Of a DNA stretch of 64,000 nucleotides, positions 17,500 to 26,656 are shown in pieces. The DNA lies in the NCBI RefSeq assembly GCF_900176395.1, contig NZ_FWXL01000001.1, forward strand, positions 682,001 through 746,000, given 5' to 3'. Under the pieces are notes generated by a model. That model was not told where the DNA came from, did not search any database, and was given only the letters and a program-made list of their open reading frames with translations. Origin of the DNA: Novosphingobium sp. B1. GTDB lineage: Bacteria > Pseudomonadota > Alphaproteobacteria > Sphingomonadales > Sphingomonadaceae. The translations under genes and the position numbers were made by a program. How positions within the stretch are numbered: the stretch's first letter is position 1; every line of letters begins with the position of its first letter.

Positions 17500-18108
17500 T
17501 TACTCCCCTCGTTCTCTGGCGCTGGCGGGAAGACCGATAAGCACGGTTTCGCCACGGCGGTTCTGGTTTTGGCTGATCTCATCACCGCCGGTTCGGGCCG
17601 GATGCTCCTTGCCGAACGACGTGGGCACGAGGCGCTCGGCGGCCACGCCCTGGGCAGTGAGATAGAATTTCATGGCTGCAGCGCGCTTTTCACCCAACGC
17701 GAACTGATGTTCGCGCGAGCCGAACTCATCGGCATGCCCCTGAAGCGAGGCACGCACTTCGGGGTAGAGGTTGAGCCATTGCGCATGACGGTCGAGAATG
17801 GCACGCGCCGCCGCATCCAGTTCGGCACTGTCCCGTGCGAACAGAACGCGCGTCGTTCCAGCATAGCGCTCGAAATCCTCCACCGTGGCCGGAGTCTCAT
17901 GATCCCGCAGAAGCCGACTTTGCGCTTCGTCCTCGCGAACTTTCAGAGGTGCGGGTGTCGGCCCTTGCATATCGAAGCTGGGCGGCGGGCGCAGCGGCTG
18001 GACCGGGCGCTGACAGGACGCCAGCAGGACCGACAAAGCGAGCAATGTCGATGCGCATAGGCAAGAACGGATGTGCAAATCCTGCCAACGTCGTTCCGAA
18101 GCGTTCAT
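17500..18108 (-). CDS. pal: Pal-type peptidoglycan-associated lipoprotein
   Basis: A 202-residue outer-membrane lipoprotein. The lipobox LLASC puts the lipidated cysteine at position 32. The C-terminal OmpA-like domain has the peptidoglycan-binding pattern (LQGHADEFGSREHQFALGEKR; NQNRRGETVL). Its ATG overlaps the tolB stop (ATGA). It is the Pal of the accessory Tol system and would anchor outer membrane to wall. Confidence 0.9.
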   Translation of the reverse strand: MNASERRWQDLHIRSCLCASTLLALSVLLASCQRPVQPLRPPPSFDMQGPTPAPLKVREDEAQSRLLRDHETPATVEDFERYAGTTRVLFARDSAELDAAARAILDRHAQWLNLYPEVRASLQGHADEFGSREHQFALGEKRAAAMKFYLTAQGVAAERLVPTSFGKEHPARTGGDEISQNQNRRGETVLIGLPASARERGE

Positions 18109-19415
18109 GGCCTTTTCCCCGACCAGGCCGGCTCTCCAACGGAAGAACCGACTTTCACTTGCCGGGCCAGTTTCCCGGTCAAATCGGTTATCCAGACGGC
18201 AGGAAGAGCCTCACCGCCAGCAGTGCGCTGAAAAGCGATTGCGCGCCCGCTAATCGCCCAGGCAGGATCTTCATCCCGCCCACCTTCGGTTATGATCCGT
18301 TCTCTGGAACCATCGGGCTTCATGACACCGATACGCAACGTGCGGTTCTCGATTTTGGTGAACGCGATCAGGTCGCCGCGCGGACTCCAGGTAGGCGAGC
18401 CGTGCGCCCCGGCACCGAAGCTGATGCGTTTCTGGCCACTACCATCGGATGCCATCACATAGACTTGCGGTTCGCCCGAACGATCAGATTCGAACGCAAT
18501 CGACGTTCCGTCGGGTGAATAGCTCGGACTCGTGTCCGCCCCCGCATTGCTCGTCAATTGTCGCACAGCGCCGCTTGAAAGGTCGATGACATGAATGTCG
18601 GCCTCTCCATCGCGGGCGAGCGAGAAGATAACCGAGGCACCATCCGGCGAGAAACGCGGCGCGGACGGGACACCTTTCGGAAGGTCAAGCGTTCGGGACT
18701 CGCCACTGTCGAGATCGTCCAGCACCAATTTCGGTCCCGGACCGGTAAAAGATGTGTAGATGATCCGCCGACTACCTGGACCGAAGCGCGGCATTGCCAC
18801 CAGTTCGCGCTCCTCTGTGAGGGATGTGCGGTTTTCACCGTCAAAGTCCATCGACAGCAGGCTCGTTCCCTGGCCCGGAGCGCTCCCTGCCTGACCTATT
18901 ACCAGCAACCGCGTATCGAAATGCCCCTGGTCGCCGGTCGTGAAGGCGAAGACCATGTCCGCGCATTTGTGCGCTGCGCGCCGCCACTGCGCCTTGCTGA
19001 CCAGAATGCGCTGTGAGGTTTCGATGCGGGCTCCAAAAACGTCATACAGGACGCAATCATAGGCAAGCGCATCGTTCCCGGAGGGTCGGGCGCGGCCCAA
19101 CACCAGCGCCTGCGCTCCTGCACGTGCAAAAGGTGCAAAGGCAACCTCTTCGGACCCGCTATATCGTCCATCGATAGAAACGAGGCGGTACAGCCCCGTG
19201 GAAGACATATCCGCTCGCACGATGCGCGCGAGTGCCTCGCCCGCGTCCTCACCATTTGCGACGCCCGGAATGACGCCACTGGCAACCTCAGGAATGGCGA
19301 TCAGCAGGGGCGAGGCGGTGCCGTCGGTAATGTCAACATGTAGCGGCCCCTGAGCAAATGCTTGAGATGTCGTTGCCAACAGCGCAAGGGTCACCGGCAT
19401 GACTGCCTTGATCAT
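18105..19415 (-). CDS. tolB: TolB-type beta-propeller protein
   Basis: A 436-residue periplasmic TolB: signal peptide (ATTSQAFAQ), an N-terminal alpha/beta domain (ITDGTASPLLIAIPEVAS), and WD40-like propeller repeats (APRFSPDGASVIFSLARDGE; SPSYSPDGTSIAFESDRSGE; SPTWSPRGDLIAFTK). It exchanges between Pal and TolA. The ATG at 19415 overlaps the tolA stop; a 14-codon longer start lacks support. Confidence 0.92.
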   Translation of the reverse strand: MIKAVMPVTLALLATTSQAFAQGPLHVDITDGTASPLLIAIPEVASGVIPGVANGEDAGEALARIVRADMSSTGLYRLVSIDGRYSGSEEVAFAPFARAGAQALVLGRARPSGNDALAYDCVLYDVFGARIETSQRILVSKAQWRRAAHKCADMVFAFTTGDQGHFDTRLLVIGQAGSAPGQGTSLLSMDFDGENRTSLTEERELVAMPRFGPGSRRIIYTSFTGPGPKLVLDDLDSGESRTLDLPKGVPSAPRFSPDGASVIFSLARDGEADIHVIDLSSGAVRQLTSNAGADTSPSYSPDGTSIAFESDRSGEPQVYVMASDGSGQKRISFGAGAHGSPTWSPRGDLIAFTKIENRTLRIGVMKPDGSRERIITEGGRDEDPAWAISGRAIAFQRTAGGEALPAVWITDLTGKLARQVKVGSSVGEPAWSGKRP

Positions 19416-20353
19416 GATATGTCTCTCGGATCGAAATTGAGTTCTACGTCCGCCCATGCATCGTAGAGTTCGGCTGGCAGCCTGAGCGGCGCGCAGCGCA
19501 GCACGGCGCGGCGGACGCTTCCAGCAAGCGCATTGGCGTAGGCACCGTTCGCAACGGTCTGACCGCTGATCCGGGCGACGGTTGGCGAACCAGACACTTG
19601 CCCGTCCCGGCCAAGCCTGATCCGCATCAGGACCGTCACATGCCCGCTACCTTCTTCCGCCTGCGGCGGATTCCAGCACGGGGTTATCTGCGAGCGGATC
19701 ATATCGACGAGATTGGCGCGCTGCCGGATCGTGAGACCGGCGACACCACGGGGCACGGCCTGCCCGATGGCTGATCCGATTGCACCCGAATTGAGACGCG
19801 GTCGCGGTGCTGACCCGATCGGCTTGCCCAGCGTGCGAGCCAACGATGCGCGGTCAAGCCTACGGACCGGGGCAACCGGCTGAGGCACCGCCGCTGACGG
19901 GCTGGCTGCAGCAGGAGGAGTGGGCGCCGACGCCGGGGGTCGGGTAGGCGTCGGCGCCGCCGGCAACGGCCTCGCGACCGGGCCGGGACCCAGCACCGGA
20001 GCTGGGCGTTCGCTGGGCTGCAATGACTCAGCGGGTTGGGATGGAGCAGGACTCGCCTCGACTGGCGGCAAAGGCGCAGCAGGAACGGCAGTATCCAGCG
20101 GCATTGGCGCCGGTGCCGCTTGCCGGGCCGCAGCAGGGGCCGTCGCAGCCGCCGGTGTCGCAACCTCGACATCCTCATGCCTTACAAATGCCGGATCGGG
20201 TAACGGCATGGCATGCTCGATATCCACGATCTCGATGGCCATCCCCACGGGAGGCGTCACGATTTCGCGCGCGCGGAAGGTTACAAGGGACAGCAAGGCG
20301 AGCAGTCCAAAGTGCAGAAGAACGGATAGAAGGGAGGGCAGCCGCGCATTCAC
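19412..20353 (-). CDS. tolA: TolA/TonB-type energy-transducing protein
   Basis: A 313-residue protein: N-terminal membrane anchor (LSVLLHFGLLALLSLVTF), a Pro/Ala-rich periplasm-spanning rod (about 60-160), and a TolA/TonB-like C-terminal domain (MIRSQITPCWNPPQAEEG...VRLGRDG-type strand). It would carry the proton-motive-force signal from TolQR to TolB-Pal. It overlaps tolR and tolB by 4 bp each. Confidence 0.88.
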   Translation of the reverse strand: MNARLPSLLSVLLHFGLLALLSLVTFRAREIVTPPVGMAIEIVDIEHAMPLPDPAFVRHEDVEVATPAAATAPAAARQAAPAPMPLDTAVPAAPLPPVEASPAPSQPAESLQPSERPAPVLGPGPVARPLPAAPTPTRPPASAPTPPAAASPSAAVPQPVAPVRRLDRASLARTLGKPIGSAPRPRLNSGAIGSAIGQAVPRGVAGLTIRQRANLVDMIRSQITPCWNPPQAEEGSGHVTVLMRIRLGRDGQVSGSPTVARISGQTVANGAYANALAGSVRRAVLRCAPLRLPAELYDAWADVELNFDPRDIS

Positions 20354-20811
20354 GGGAGTTTCTTCTGAACATCGGGGTCACGCGAATCCGACAGGAAAGC
20401 GACCTTTTCAAATCCCGACGCACCGATTTCGGCGACGATTTGCATCACCATCCCATATGCGATGGCTTGATCCGCCCGGACGAAAACGCGCATGGCCGAA
20501 GGATCGCCGGAAGCCTGCGCCATCTGCAGCAAGGTATTGCCGAGCGCCTCGCGGGCCACGGGCGCATCGCCGATGAATATTCCTCCCACGGCGTCGATTG
20601 TCACCACGATGGGCTTCTGGTCTGATGCCAGTTCGCGCGTTCTGGCCTGCGGCAGGTCTACCTTTACACCCGTCGCCACAAGCGGCGCGGTGATCATGAA
20701 AATCACCAGCAGAACGAGCATTACGTCGACCAGCGGTGTGACGTTGATCTCGCTCAGAAGCTGAGCATGTGGGGGTTTTCCCCGCCCCACGGACCCGGAT
20801 TGCGGTATCAT
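20350..20811 (-). CDS. tolR: TolR/ExbD-type motor protein
   Basis: A 153-residue ExbD/TolR protein with the signature INVTPLVDVMLVLLVIFM including the proton-relaying Asp29 in the single membrane helix, and a periplasmic domain. It forms the proton channel with TolQ. Start with a 28-bp gap after tolQ; stop overlaps tolA. Confidence 0.93.
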   Translation of the reverse strand: MIPQSGSVGRGKPPHAQLLSEINVTPLVDVMLVLLVIFMITAPLVATGVKVDLPQARTRELASDQKPIVVTIDAVGGIFIGDAPVAREALGNTLLQMAQASGDPSAMRVFVRADQAIAYGMVMQIVAEIGASGFEKVAFLSDSRDPDVQKKLP

Positions 20812-20839
20812 GGCCGAATGTCCTCACCTACTGCGCGCA

Positions 20840-21526
20840 TCAGAAACGCGATCCGAAATGGCGAGAGATGGCGAGTTCGAGCAGCCCTGCGATCGAGCGC
20901 CATTCGGCATCGACAGCGGCGAGCATCTGCACGAGCCGGTTGAAACCCATCGCGGCCGGGATGGCGCAAAACAGGCCGACACCCGTTGCGAGCAAGGCTT
21001 CCGCGATACCCGGTGCCACGACGGCAAGCGAGGTATCCTGGCTTTGCCCGATGGCGAGAAAGCTGCCCATGATCCCCCAGACCGTTCCAAACAGGCCGAT
21101 GAAGGGGGCGGATGTTCCAAGGGTCGCCAGCCATGCGGTGCTTCCCGCGAGATGTCGCTCCTCACGCGCGATAGCCATGTCGGCAATAGACACGACGCGC
21201 TGCCGGACCTGATCGTAATCACGGACCAGATTTTCCGAGGACCAGCGCCATTCGACCTCGATCGCGCCGAGGATGTGCGTGATCCGGCCTTCGGCGCCGT
21301 CGCTGAGATTGCGCAGATCGTCCTGGGTGCCGATAGTGGTCAGCAGGCGCTTGACGATGCGCGAGCGCTGCAGTTCACGCCAGATCGCCCAGGCCCGGCC
21401 GATGATGATCGACCACGAAGCGATCGAGGCCAGCAGCAGGAGCACGATAATCGTCTGGACCAGCCGATCAGCCTCAAGAAAGATATGAAAAGGCGAAGCG
21501 GGGGATGCCAACCAGTCGAACTTCAC
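20840..21526 (-). CDS. tolQ: TolQ/ExbB-type motor protein
   Basis: A 228-residue MotA/TolQ/ExbB protein with three membrane helices: one near the N-terminus (TIIVLLLLASIASWSIII) and two in the C-terminal half (TLGTSAPFIGLFGTVWGIMG; LLATGVGLFCAIPAAMGF). With TolR it makes the proton-driven motor. First gene of the tol part of the series. Confidence 0.93.
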   Translation of the reverse strand: MKFDWLASPASPFHIFLEADRLVQTIIVLLLLASIASWSIIIGRAWAIWRELQRSRIVKRLLTTIGTQDDLRNLSDGAEGRITHILGAIEVEWRWSSENLVRDYDQVRQRVVSIADMAIAREERHLAGSTAWLATLGTSAPFIGLFGTVWGIMGSFLAIGQSQDTSLAVVAPGIAEALLATGVGLFCAIPAAMGFNRLVQMLAAVDAEWRSIAGLLELAISRHFGSRF

Positions 21527-21554
21527 GCGATGTCTCCTGTTGCTTACCGGGCGA

Positions 21555-22178
21555 TCAGCGTTTGACGATGGCGCGGATGAAGGTGTCGATGTCCGGCAGT
21601 CCGGTTACGGGAATGCCTTCCTTGCGCTGGAAGGCCTTCAGCGCATCCGTGAATGCCGCCGAGGGAGCCCCCGTCGCCATTCCTTTGAAGGCCTGTTTTG
21701 CGATCAGGGCTGTCTGGAGCCGTTTCAGCGATTCCTGATGGATCGAAACGGTCTTGTAATCGGCGGTCACCTGCACCAGCGGCGAGGCCGCAGTCTGGCG
21801 CAAGGGCCGTATCACATCGATGGCACTGGCCGCCGCGTTCTCCAGAAGCATCCGGGGATTGGTGCGGCAGACGACCGCGACCACATTGGGGAAATCGGTG
21901 CCGCCTTCGGTGGGCATGGTATCATACGTGTCTGCGACTAGCCGGTTGTGAGCTGTCGCATAACCAAGCAACCAGTTTCCGTAGCGCAAGAAGTCGTCCG
22001 GCCTGGCAAGTGCTGCGACATAGGCTTCGCAGGTTTGCGATCCGAGGCCTCTTACGGAAAAGTTGCCAGTCTTGTCTGCGGCCTGCGCTGTTACGGACCC
22101 AGGGCCGACAGCGCCAAGGCTGACAGCGGTTGCAATCGCGATGGGCACAAGCGAGCGGCGAAGGCTGACAACAAACAT
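21555..22178 (-). CDS. Exported protein with HdeA-like and peptidoglycan-binding parts
   Basis: A 207-residue protein with a signal peptide (to about residue 32). The middle resembles small HdeA-like periplasmic proteins, with two cysteines (SQTCEAYVAAL and AVVCRTNPRM) that could pair. The C-terminal ~55 residues look like a PG_binding_1 fold (AAFTDALKAFQRKEGIPVTG). It sits between the 1391-residue protein and tolQ. I infer a periplasmic accessory or chaperone of the system; function unproven. Confidence 0.65.
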   Translation of the reverse strand: MFVVSLRRSLVPIAIATAVSLGAVGPGSVTAQAADKTGNFSVRGLGSQTCEAYVAALARPDDFLRYGNWLLGYATAHNRLVADTYDTMPTEGGTDFPNVVAVVCRTNPRMLLENAAASAIDVIRPLRQTAASPLVQVTADYKTVSIHQESLKRLQTALIAKQAFKGMATGAPSAAFTDALKAFQRKEGIPVTGLPDIDTFIRAIVKR

Positions 22179-22271
22179 GGAGGTTACGTTCCTGATTGGG
22201 TGGCGGCATCGAAAATTCTATCGAAAATTCTGCAAGCGGAAAGACGATGCGCTGAAAATCTGCCGGGGAAG

Positions 22272-22299
22272 GCCCCCGCGTCGGATCGAACGCGGGGGC
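22272..22299 (-). terminator. GC-rich hairpin, likely partial terminator
   Basis: A perfect 10-bp stem (GCCCCCGCGT with ACGCGGGGGC) and an 8-nt loop lie between the repeat-protein gene and the tol genes. No T-run follows, so it is more likely an attenuator or RNA-end protector that keeps the structural genes upstream more abundant than the tol genes. Confidence 0.5.
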
Positions 22300-22397
22300 A
22301 CACCCGGAAAGGCAGCTTGTGGCAGGCTGCCGGTTGGTTTGGGGGTATTTCCGGGTCATCCGGCGCTCCGAGGCAAGGAGCGCAGGAATTCCTTGGC

Positions 22398-25300
22398 TTA
22401 GAGCGGGCTGTAGCCCGTAACGTTCACGTTGTTCCCACCGATGGTGAGCGTGCTCGTCGCGCTGTTGCCATAGGCGGCCGCACCCAGCGAGTTGCCGTTG
22501 ATCGACAGGCTGGAGTTGGACACGCCGCCGGTGTTGCCGGCACCGCTGGCCACGGCATTGATCGCGAGCGCGCCAGTGCCAACGCCGGTGGTCGCATTGA
22601 TCGCGCCGGTGTTGCTCTGGTTGCTTGCGATAGCCGCCGTCGTCGGGGTCGTGCCGCTGGCCGGGCTGTTGAGCGCAGCAAGCGTCAGCGAGTTGGTGGC
22701 GGCGTTGCCATAGGCGACCGCAACCGCGCTGTTGCCGTTCAGTGCCACTGAGGAGTTGGTCACCGAAGGCGCCGTTCCCAGATTGTTGAACGACGCCCCG
22801 TAGGTGACGTTCGCTGCTGCCGTGATGGCACCAGTGTTGGCCTGCTCGTTCAGCACGGCGAAGCTCGCCGCGACGCTGTCGGTGCGGGCACCGGTGAGCG
22901 AAACCGAACCGCCGACACTAGTGTTGGCGAAGGTGGTCGCAGAGGCCGAGAGCGCATTGGTGGCGGTGTTGCCGCCTGCGCGCGCGGTCGTAGCGTTGCC
23001 GTTCAGCGTCACCGAGCTGGTATCGACCGGGCTGGGATCGGTGCCGCTGGCAGCGTCATAGCCCGCAACCACAACGTCAGCCTTGGTCGTGGCGGTCGCC
23101 GACACGGCACCACCGCTGACCTGCTGGTTGACGACACCTGCCGAGGCGCTGTCCGAATTGGCCGAAAGGGTCAGCGAATTCGTCGAGCGGTTGGCCATTG
23201 CCGCAGCCGTGGTGGCGTTTCCGCTGAGATCGACGGTGCTCTGGTAGATGCCGTTGGTTGCGAACTGGCTCTGGCCGGTCGCTCCGCCGTCATTGTTCCA
23301 GACGTTGGTCGTCGCCGTCGCGGTAACCGCATTGGTCCCAACCGTCTGGGCGTTGTTAACAACATAATCAGCTGCAGCAACGTAGGTGCCAGCCGAGCCG
23401 GACAGCGAGGCATTGGCGCCGTAAGTCTGGTTCGGAGCTGTGCCCGCAACCGTGGTCGACGTGAGGGCGGTATCGGCCGTAACCACCATGCTGTTGGCGG
23501 CATCGTTGACGGTGGACGAGGCGATGTTGGTGTTGTTGTCCAGCGTCAGGTTCGACGTGCTGTTCGCCGCCGGAGCCGCGACGGTCATCGTCGACGAGGC
23601 CGTGAAGCCACCCGAACCCGAAGCCGTCTGAACCGACTGCAACGCACCGTTGGTGGCAATGCTACCACCCGCCAGCGTCATGCTGTTGGCTGCGGTGTTG
23701 CCGATGGTGGCCGCCGACTGCGCATTGCCCGAAACGGACAACGTGCTGCCGGTGATGTCGCTGGTGCCGTTGGCCGATGCTGGCGCACCGACGCCCAGCG
23801 TCACGATATCAAACTTGCCGGTAACCGTCGTTGTTTCGTCACCCGTCACCGACTGGTTGCTGGCGAGCGCGTGATCGGCCGTGGCAAGGGTCGAAGCAGG
23901 CGTCGCAGTTGCACCAACAGTGGCGTCCGAAGCGGCCAGCGTGCTGCTGCCGGTTACCTTTACGCTGTTGGTTGCCGCGTTGCCCGTGGTCGCGCCGGAG
24001 ATGGCGTTATCGTCCACCTTAACCGTGCTGTTCGAGATATCCCGACCGACAGTGACGTTCGCGCCGCTGAAGGACGAGATCGTCGCACCAAGACCACCTG
24101 TGCTCGACTGGTTGTTCGCCAGAGCCGAGGTCGTTGTGGCGTTAGTTGCCGAAAGCGCGATGCTGTTGGTGCCGCTGTTGGCGGTCACAGTCGAGCTCTG
24201 CGCATTGTCGGACACAGACACGGTGCTGGTGCCCACGTCGCTCAGAGTAGGATCAGTAATGCCCGTTGCCGAGACGCCGAACACGGCGCCGACAGTGCTA
24301 TAGAGGTTACCGGTGTTACCCTGGACATTGGCGACGGCCATGTCGGCATTGGCAGTACCAGTGGTCCCGTTAGCGCTGCCCGTCGAGGAGGTGCTGGCAC
24401 CGTTGCCGCGGGTCAGGTTCGTGGCGGTGGCCGCCAGCGCATTGGTAGCGCTGTTGCCCTTGACCGAACCGGCCGTTTCGTTGCCATCGACCGTCACGCT
24501 GCTGCCGGTGATGTCGTTGCCAACCGTGACAATGACACCGCCAGCTGCCGGCGTTCCTGCCGAGCCGCCCGAGGTGTACGACGTCGGGAATGAGGTCAAG
24601 CTGGTAAGCTGCCCCGTTGCGACGAGAGTGATTGTGCCACTCTCGAAGGTGAACGTGTTAGCAGGATAGGCAGCCGCCAGCGCGTTACGATCAGCAAGAG
24701 TGCCAGCCGCCGTACCGGTGAACGTATAGTTCCCGGCGGAGCCGGTGCTCGCGCCCGCGAACGTGAAGTTCTGCGTCGTCGGCGAAGTAGCCGCCGTCCC
24801 CGCCATACCGATCCAGGCGCTGGCATTGCCAGCCATAGTCTGATCGCTGGCGATGGCGGCGCTGGTGCCGAGGTTGGTGCCGGACAGCGTGATCGCATTC
24901 CCGGTACCCAGCGTGGCGTTGCCAGTGGCATTGGCCGTCAGGCTGTTACCATCCGAGGCGATGCTCGAGCTGGTCAGGCTACCGCTGACCGCGGTCTGGA
25001 CCAAGGTGCTCTTGGTCGGCGTGGTGAAGCTGTCGACCAGACCGGCCTGAACGCTCGTCCCCGAAGCCACCGATTGCTTGTTCGCCACCGCGAATGCGGC
25101 ATTGGCGGTTGCAACGCCGCTGCCGACACCTGCCGAAGGCGCTTCGGTGCCGAGCGTGGTGATCGTGGTGGCCGAAGCGGTGATCGCGCTGCCGCCACGG
25201 TTCGCTGCGGCATCAGCCAGAACAGCGTTGTCCGACGCGCTCAAGGCGGAGCTGGTCGTCACATCACCGGTGATCGCATTGGAAACGATCGCCGCGTCCG

Positions 25301-26573
25301 AACCCGCGCCACCCATCTGGGCGACAATGCTCAGCGTGCCGGTGGCGACGGTGGTCTCTTGCTGCGATGCGATTGCCGCGACCGTGCCCGAGGCTGGCGA
25401 GGCGAGAGTGCCGGTGGCAATGCTGTTCGCCGCGATGGTCGTAGCGTTGGACACCTCGTTGCCGCGGGCAAGCGCTGTGGCTTCGTTGCTGTCGTTGGAC
25501 AGCGTCGAGCCCACCACGTTGCCGGTGACCGAAGCGCCAAAGTTTGTTCCAGCATCGTTGATCAAAGCAGTGACGGTCTTGGCACCAGCGGTCGACACCG
25601 CAAGTTCCTGCTTTGACACCGTGGCATAGCCAGCAATCGCCGAAGTGTTGTGAGTAGCAGACGTGGGAGGCGTTGCCTCGATGTCCCCGGCTACGTAAGT
25701 TGCCCCAGCCGTGGCCTGACCGGTAGATTGCGCCGCGAGCGTAATCGCATTGCCGGTGACCGACTGGGTGTTCGAACCCGAGTTGGCGACGGCAGTGGCT
25801 TTCTGGTTGTTGTCCGTCAGAGCGACCGTGCTGTTCAGCAGCGCGTTGGTCGACGGACCCGAACCGGTCGTAAACCCGACAGAGCCGGCAGTCGTGGCGG
25901 TCAGCGAGCTGTTGAGGCTCGACTGGGCGGCGGCGACGCCACCGGAACCGCTCGAGTTATTGACGTCGAGGTTGAGCGCGTTCACGCCCGAATTGAGCAC
26001 ACCCGTGGCGCTCTGGCTGTTGCCCACGAGTGTCGCGGTGCTGGCCGATGCGCCATGGTCGATGGTGATCCCCATCGCGGTATTGTCCGTCACCGTCGCA
26101 ACGGTGCTGGTGTTCTGCTGCGACAGCGAGATGCCAATGTCGGTGGTGCCTTCGACAGTGGCCGCAGTCGTTGCGGCAACCGACGACGCGCCGACGGTCG
26201 CGTAGCCGGAGCCGGTCACATTGTTGAGATCGCCGTTGACCGTCAGGCTGGCAGTGTTGGCATAGCCAGTTGCCGACGAGGCATTGCCCATGGTCGCTGA
26301 CGAGCCGACGGACACGGTGCTGTTCTGCAGCGCATAGGCGGCAGCGTCATTGTTGGTGACGTTGGCGTTGACCGATCCCTGGGTGTTACCGTTCAGGACA
26401 AGACCGGGGGTCGGCGTGCTGTAGCTGTTGAACTGCTGTTCCTTGCTGATGGAGACAGCGGCAGTTTCCGTAACAGACTGAGCCAGCGCCGACGTGGCGC
26501 CAAACGTGGCGAGAAGCGCTGTGCTTGCGCCGGTCATCAGGACCGAACGCATTTTGCGTGTATTGGTGGACAT
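22398..26573 (-). CDS. Giant repeat surface protein (curlin/HfaD-like)
   Basis: A 1391-residue secreted protein with a signal peptide (to TSALAQ, about residue 32). The body is very rich in Ala, Ser, Thr, Asn and Gly and has about a dozen units. Each has an Asn ladder such as SSVALNGNSAVAVAYGNAAT and a Gln segment such as ASNQSNTGAINATTG. This pattern recalls beta-solenoid and curlin amyloid repeats. No cysteine-rich or catalytic part is evident. A CsgG/HfaB gene lies directly upstream, so export through that pore is inferred. Start supported by GGAG 7 nt upstream. Confidence 0.82.
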   Translation of the reverse strand: MSTNTRKMRSVLMTGASTALLATFGATSALAQSVTETAAVSISKEQQFNSYSTPTPGLVLNGNTQGSVNANVTNNDAAAYALQNSTVSVGSSATMGNASSATGYANTASLTVNGDLNNVTGSGYATVGASSVAATTAATVEGTTDIGISLSQQNTSTVATVTDNTAMGITIDHGASASTATLVGNSQSATGVLNSGVNALNLDVNNSSGSGGVAAAQSSLNSSLTATTAGSVGFTTGSGPSTNALLNSTVALTDNNQKATAVANSGSNTQSVTGNAITLAAQSTGQATAGATYVAGDIEATPPTSATHNTSAIAGYATVSKQELAVSTAGAKTVTALINDAGTNFGASVTGNVVGSTLSNDSNEATALARGNEVSNATTIAANSIATGTLASPASGTVAAIASQQETTVATGTLSIVAQMGGAGSDAAIVSNAITGDVTTSSALSASDNAVLADAAANRGGSAITASATTITTLGTEAPSAGVGSGVATANAAFAVANKQSVASGTSVQAGLVDSFTTPTKSTLVQTAVSGSLTSSSIASDGNSLTANATGNATLGTGNAITLSGTNLGTSAAIASDQTMAGNASAWIGMAGTAATSPTTQNFTFAGASTGSAGNYTFTGTAAGTLADRNALAAAYPANTFTFESGTITLVATGQLTSLTSFPTSYTSGGSAGTPAAGGVIVTVGNDITGSSVTVDGNETAGSVKGNSATNALAATATNLTRGNGASTSSTGSANGTTGTANADMAVANVQGNTGNLYSTVGAVFGVSATGITDPTLSDVGTSTVSVSDNAQSSTVTANSGTNSIALSATNATTTSALANNQSSTGGLGATISSFSGANVTVGRDISNSTVKVDDNAISGATTGNAATNSVKVTGSSTLAASDATVGATATPASTLATADHALASNQSVTGDETTTVTGKFDIVTLGVGAPASANGTSDITGSTLSVSGNAQSAATIGNTAANSMTLAGGSIATNGALQSVQTASGSGGFTASSTMTVAAPAANSTSNLTLDNNTNIASSTVNDAANSMVVTADTALTSTTVAGTAPNQTYGANASLSGSAGTYVAAADYVVNNAQTVGTNAVTATATTNVWNNDGGATGQSQFATNGIYQSTVDLSGNATTAAAMANRSTNSLTLSANSDSASAGVVNQQVSGGAVSATATTKADVVVAGYDAASGTDPSPVDTSSVTLNGNATTARAGGNTATNALSASATTFANTSVGGSVSLTGARTDSVAASFAVLNEQANTGAITAAANVTYGASFNNLGTAPSVTNSSVALNGNSAVAVAYGNAATNSLTLAALNSPASGTTPTTAAIASNQSNTGAINATTGVGTGALAINAVASGAGNTGGVSNSSLSINGNSLGAAAYGNSATSTLTIGGNNVNVTGYSPL

Positions 26574-26620
26574 GTACCACTCCGTGATTTGAGGAAAAAT
26601 GTCTTGACAAATAGAAATAA

Positions 26621-26632
26621 CCCCCCCCCCCC
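26621..26632. repeat. 12-base C/G homopolymer upstream of the giant gene
   Basis: Twelve consecutive C on the plus strand (G on the coding strand) lie 48 bp ahead of the start codon of the repeat-protein gene, in an otherwise AT-rich 83-bp spacer. Such tracts slip during replication and can change promoter spacing or leader structure, a known basis of phase variation. Role here is inference. Confidence 0.6.
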
Positions 26633-26656
26633 TGAGGAAGCGCGCACTCCTTTCCG

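Noticed and set aside
23000..26000. Tandem DNA repeats in the giant gene
   Set aside because: The repeats are at protein level; the DNA copies have diverged enough that no long identical tandem unit is seen.
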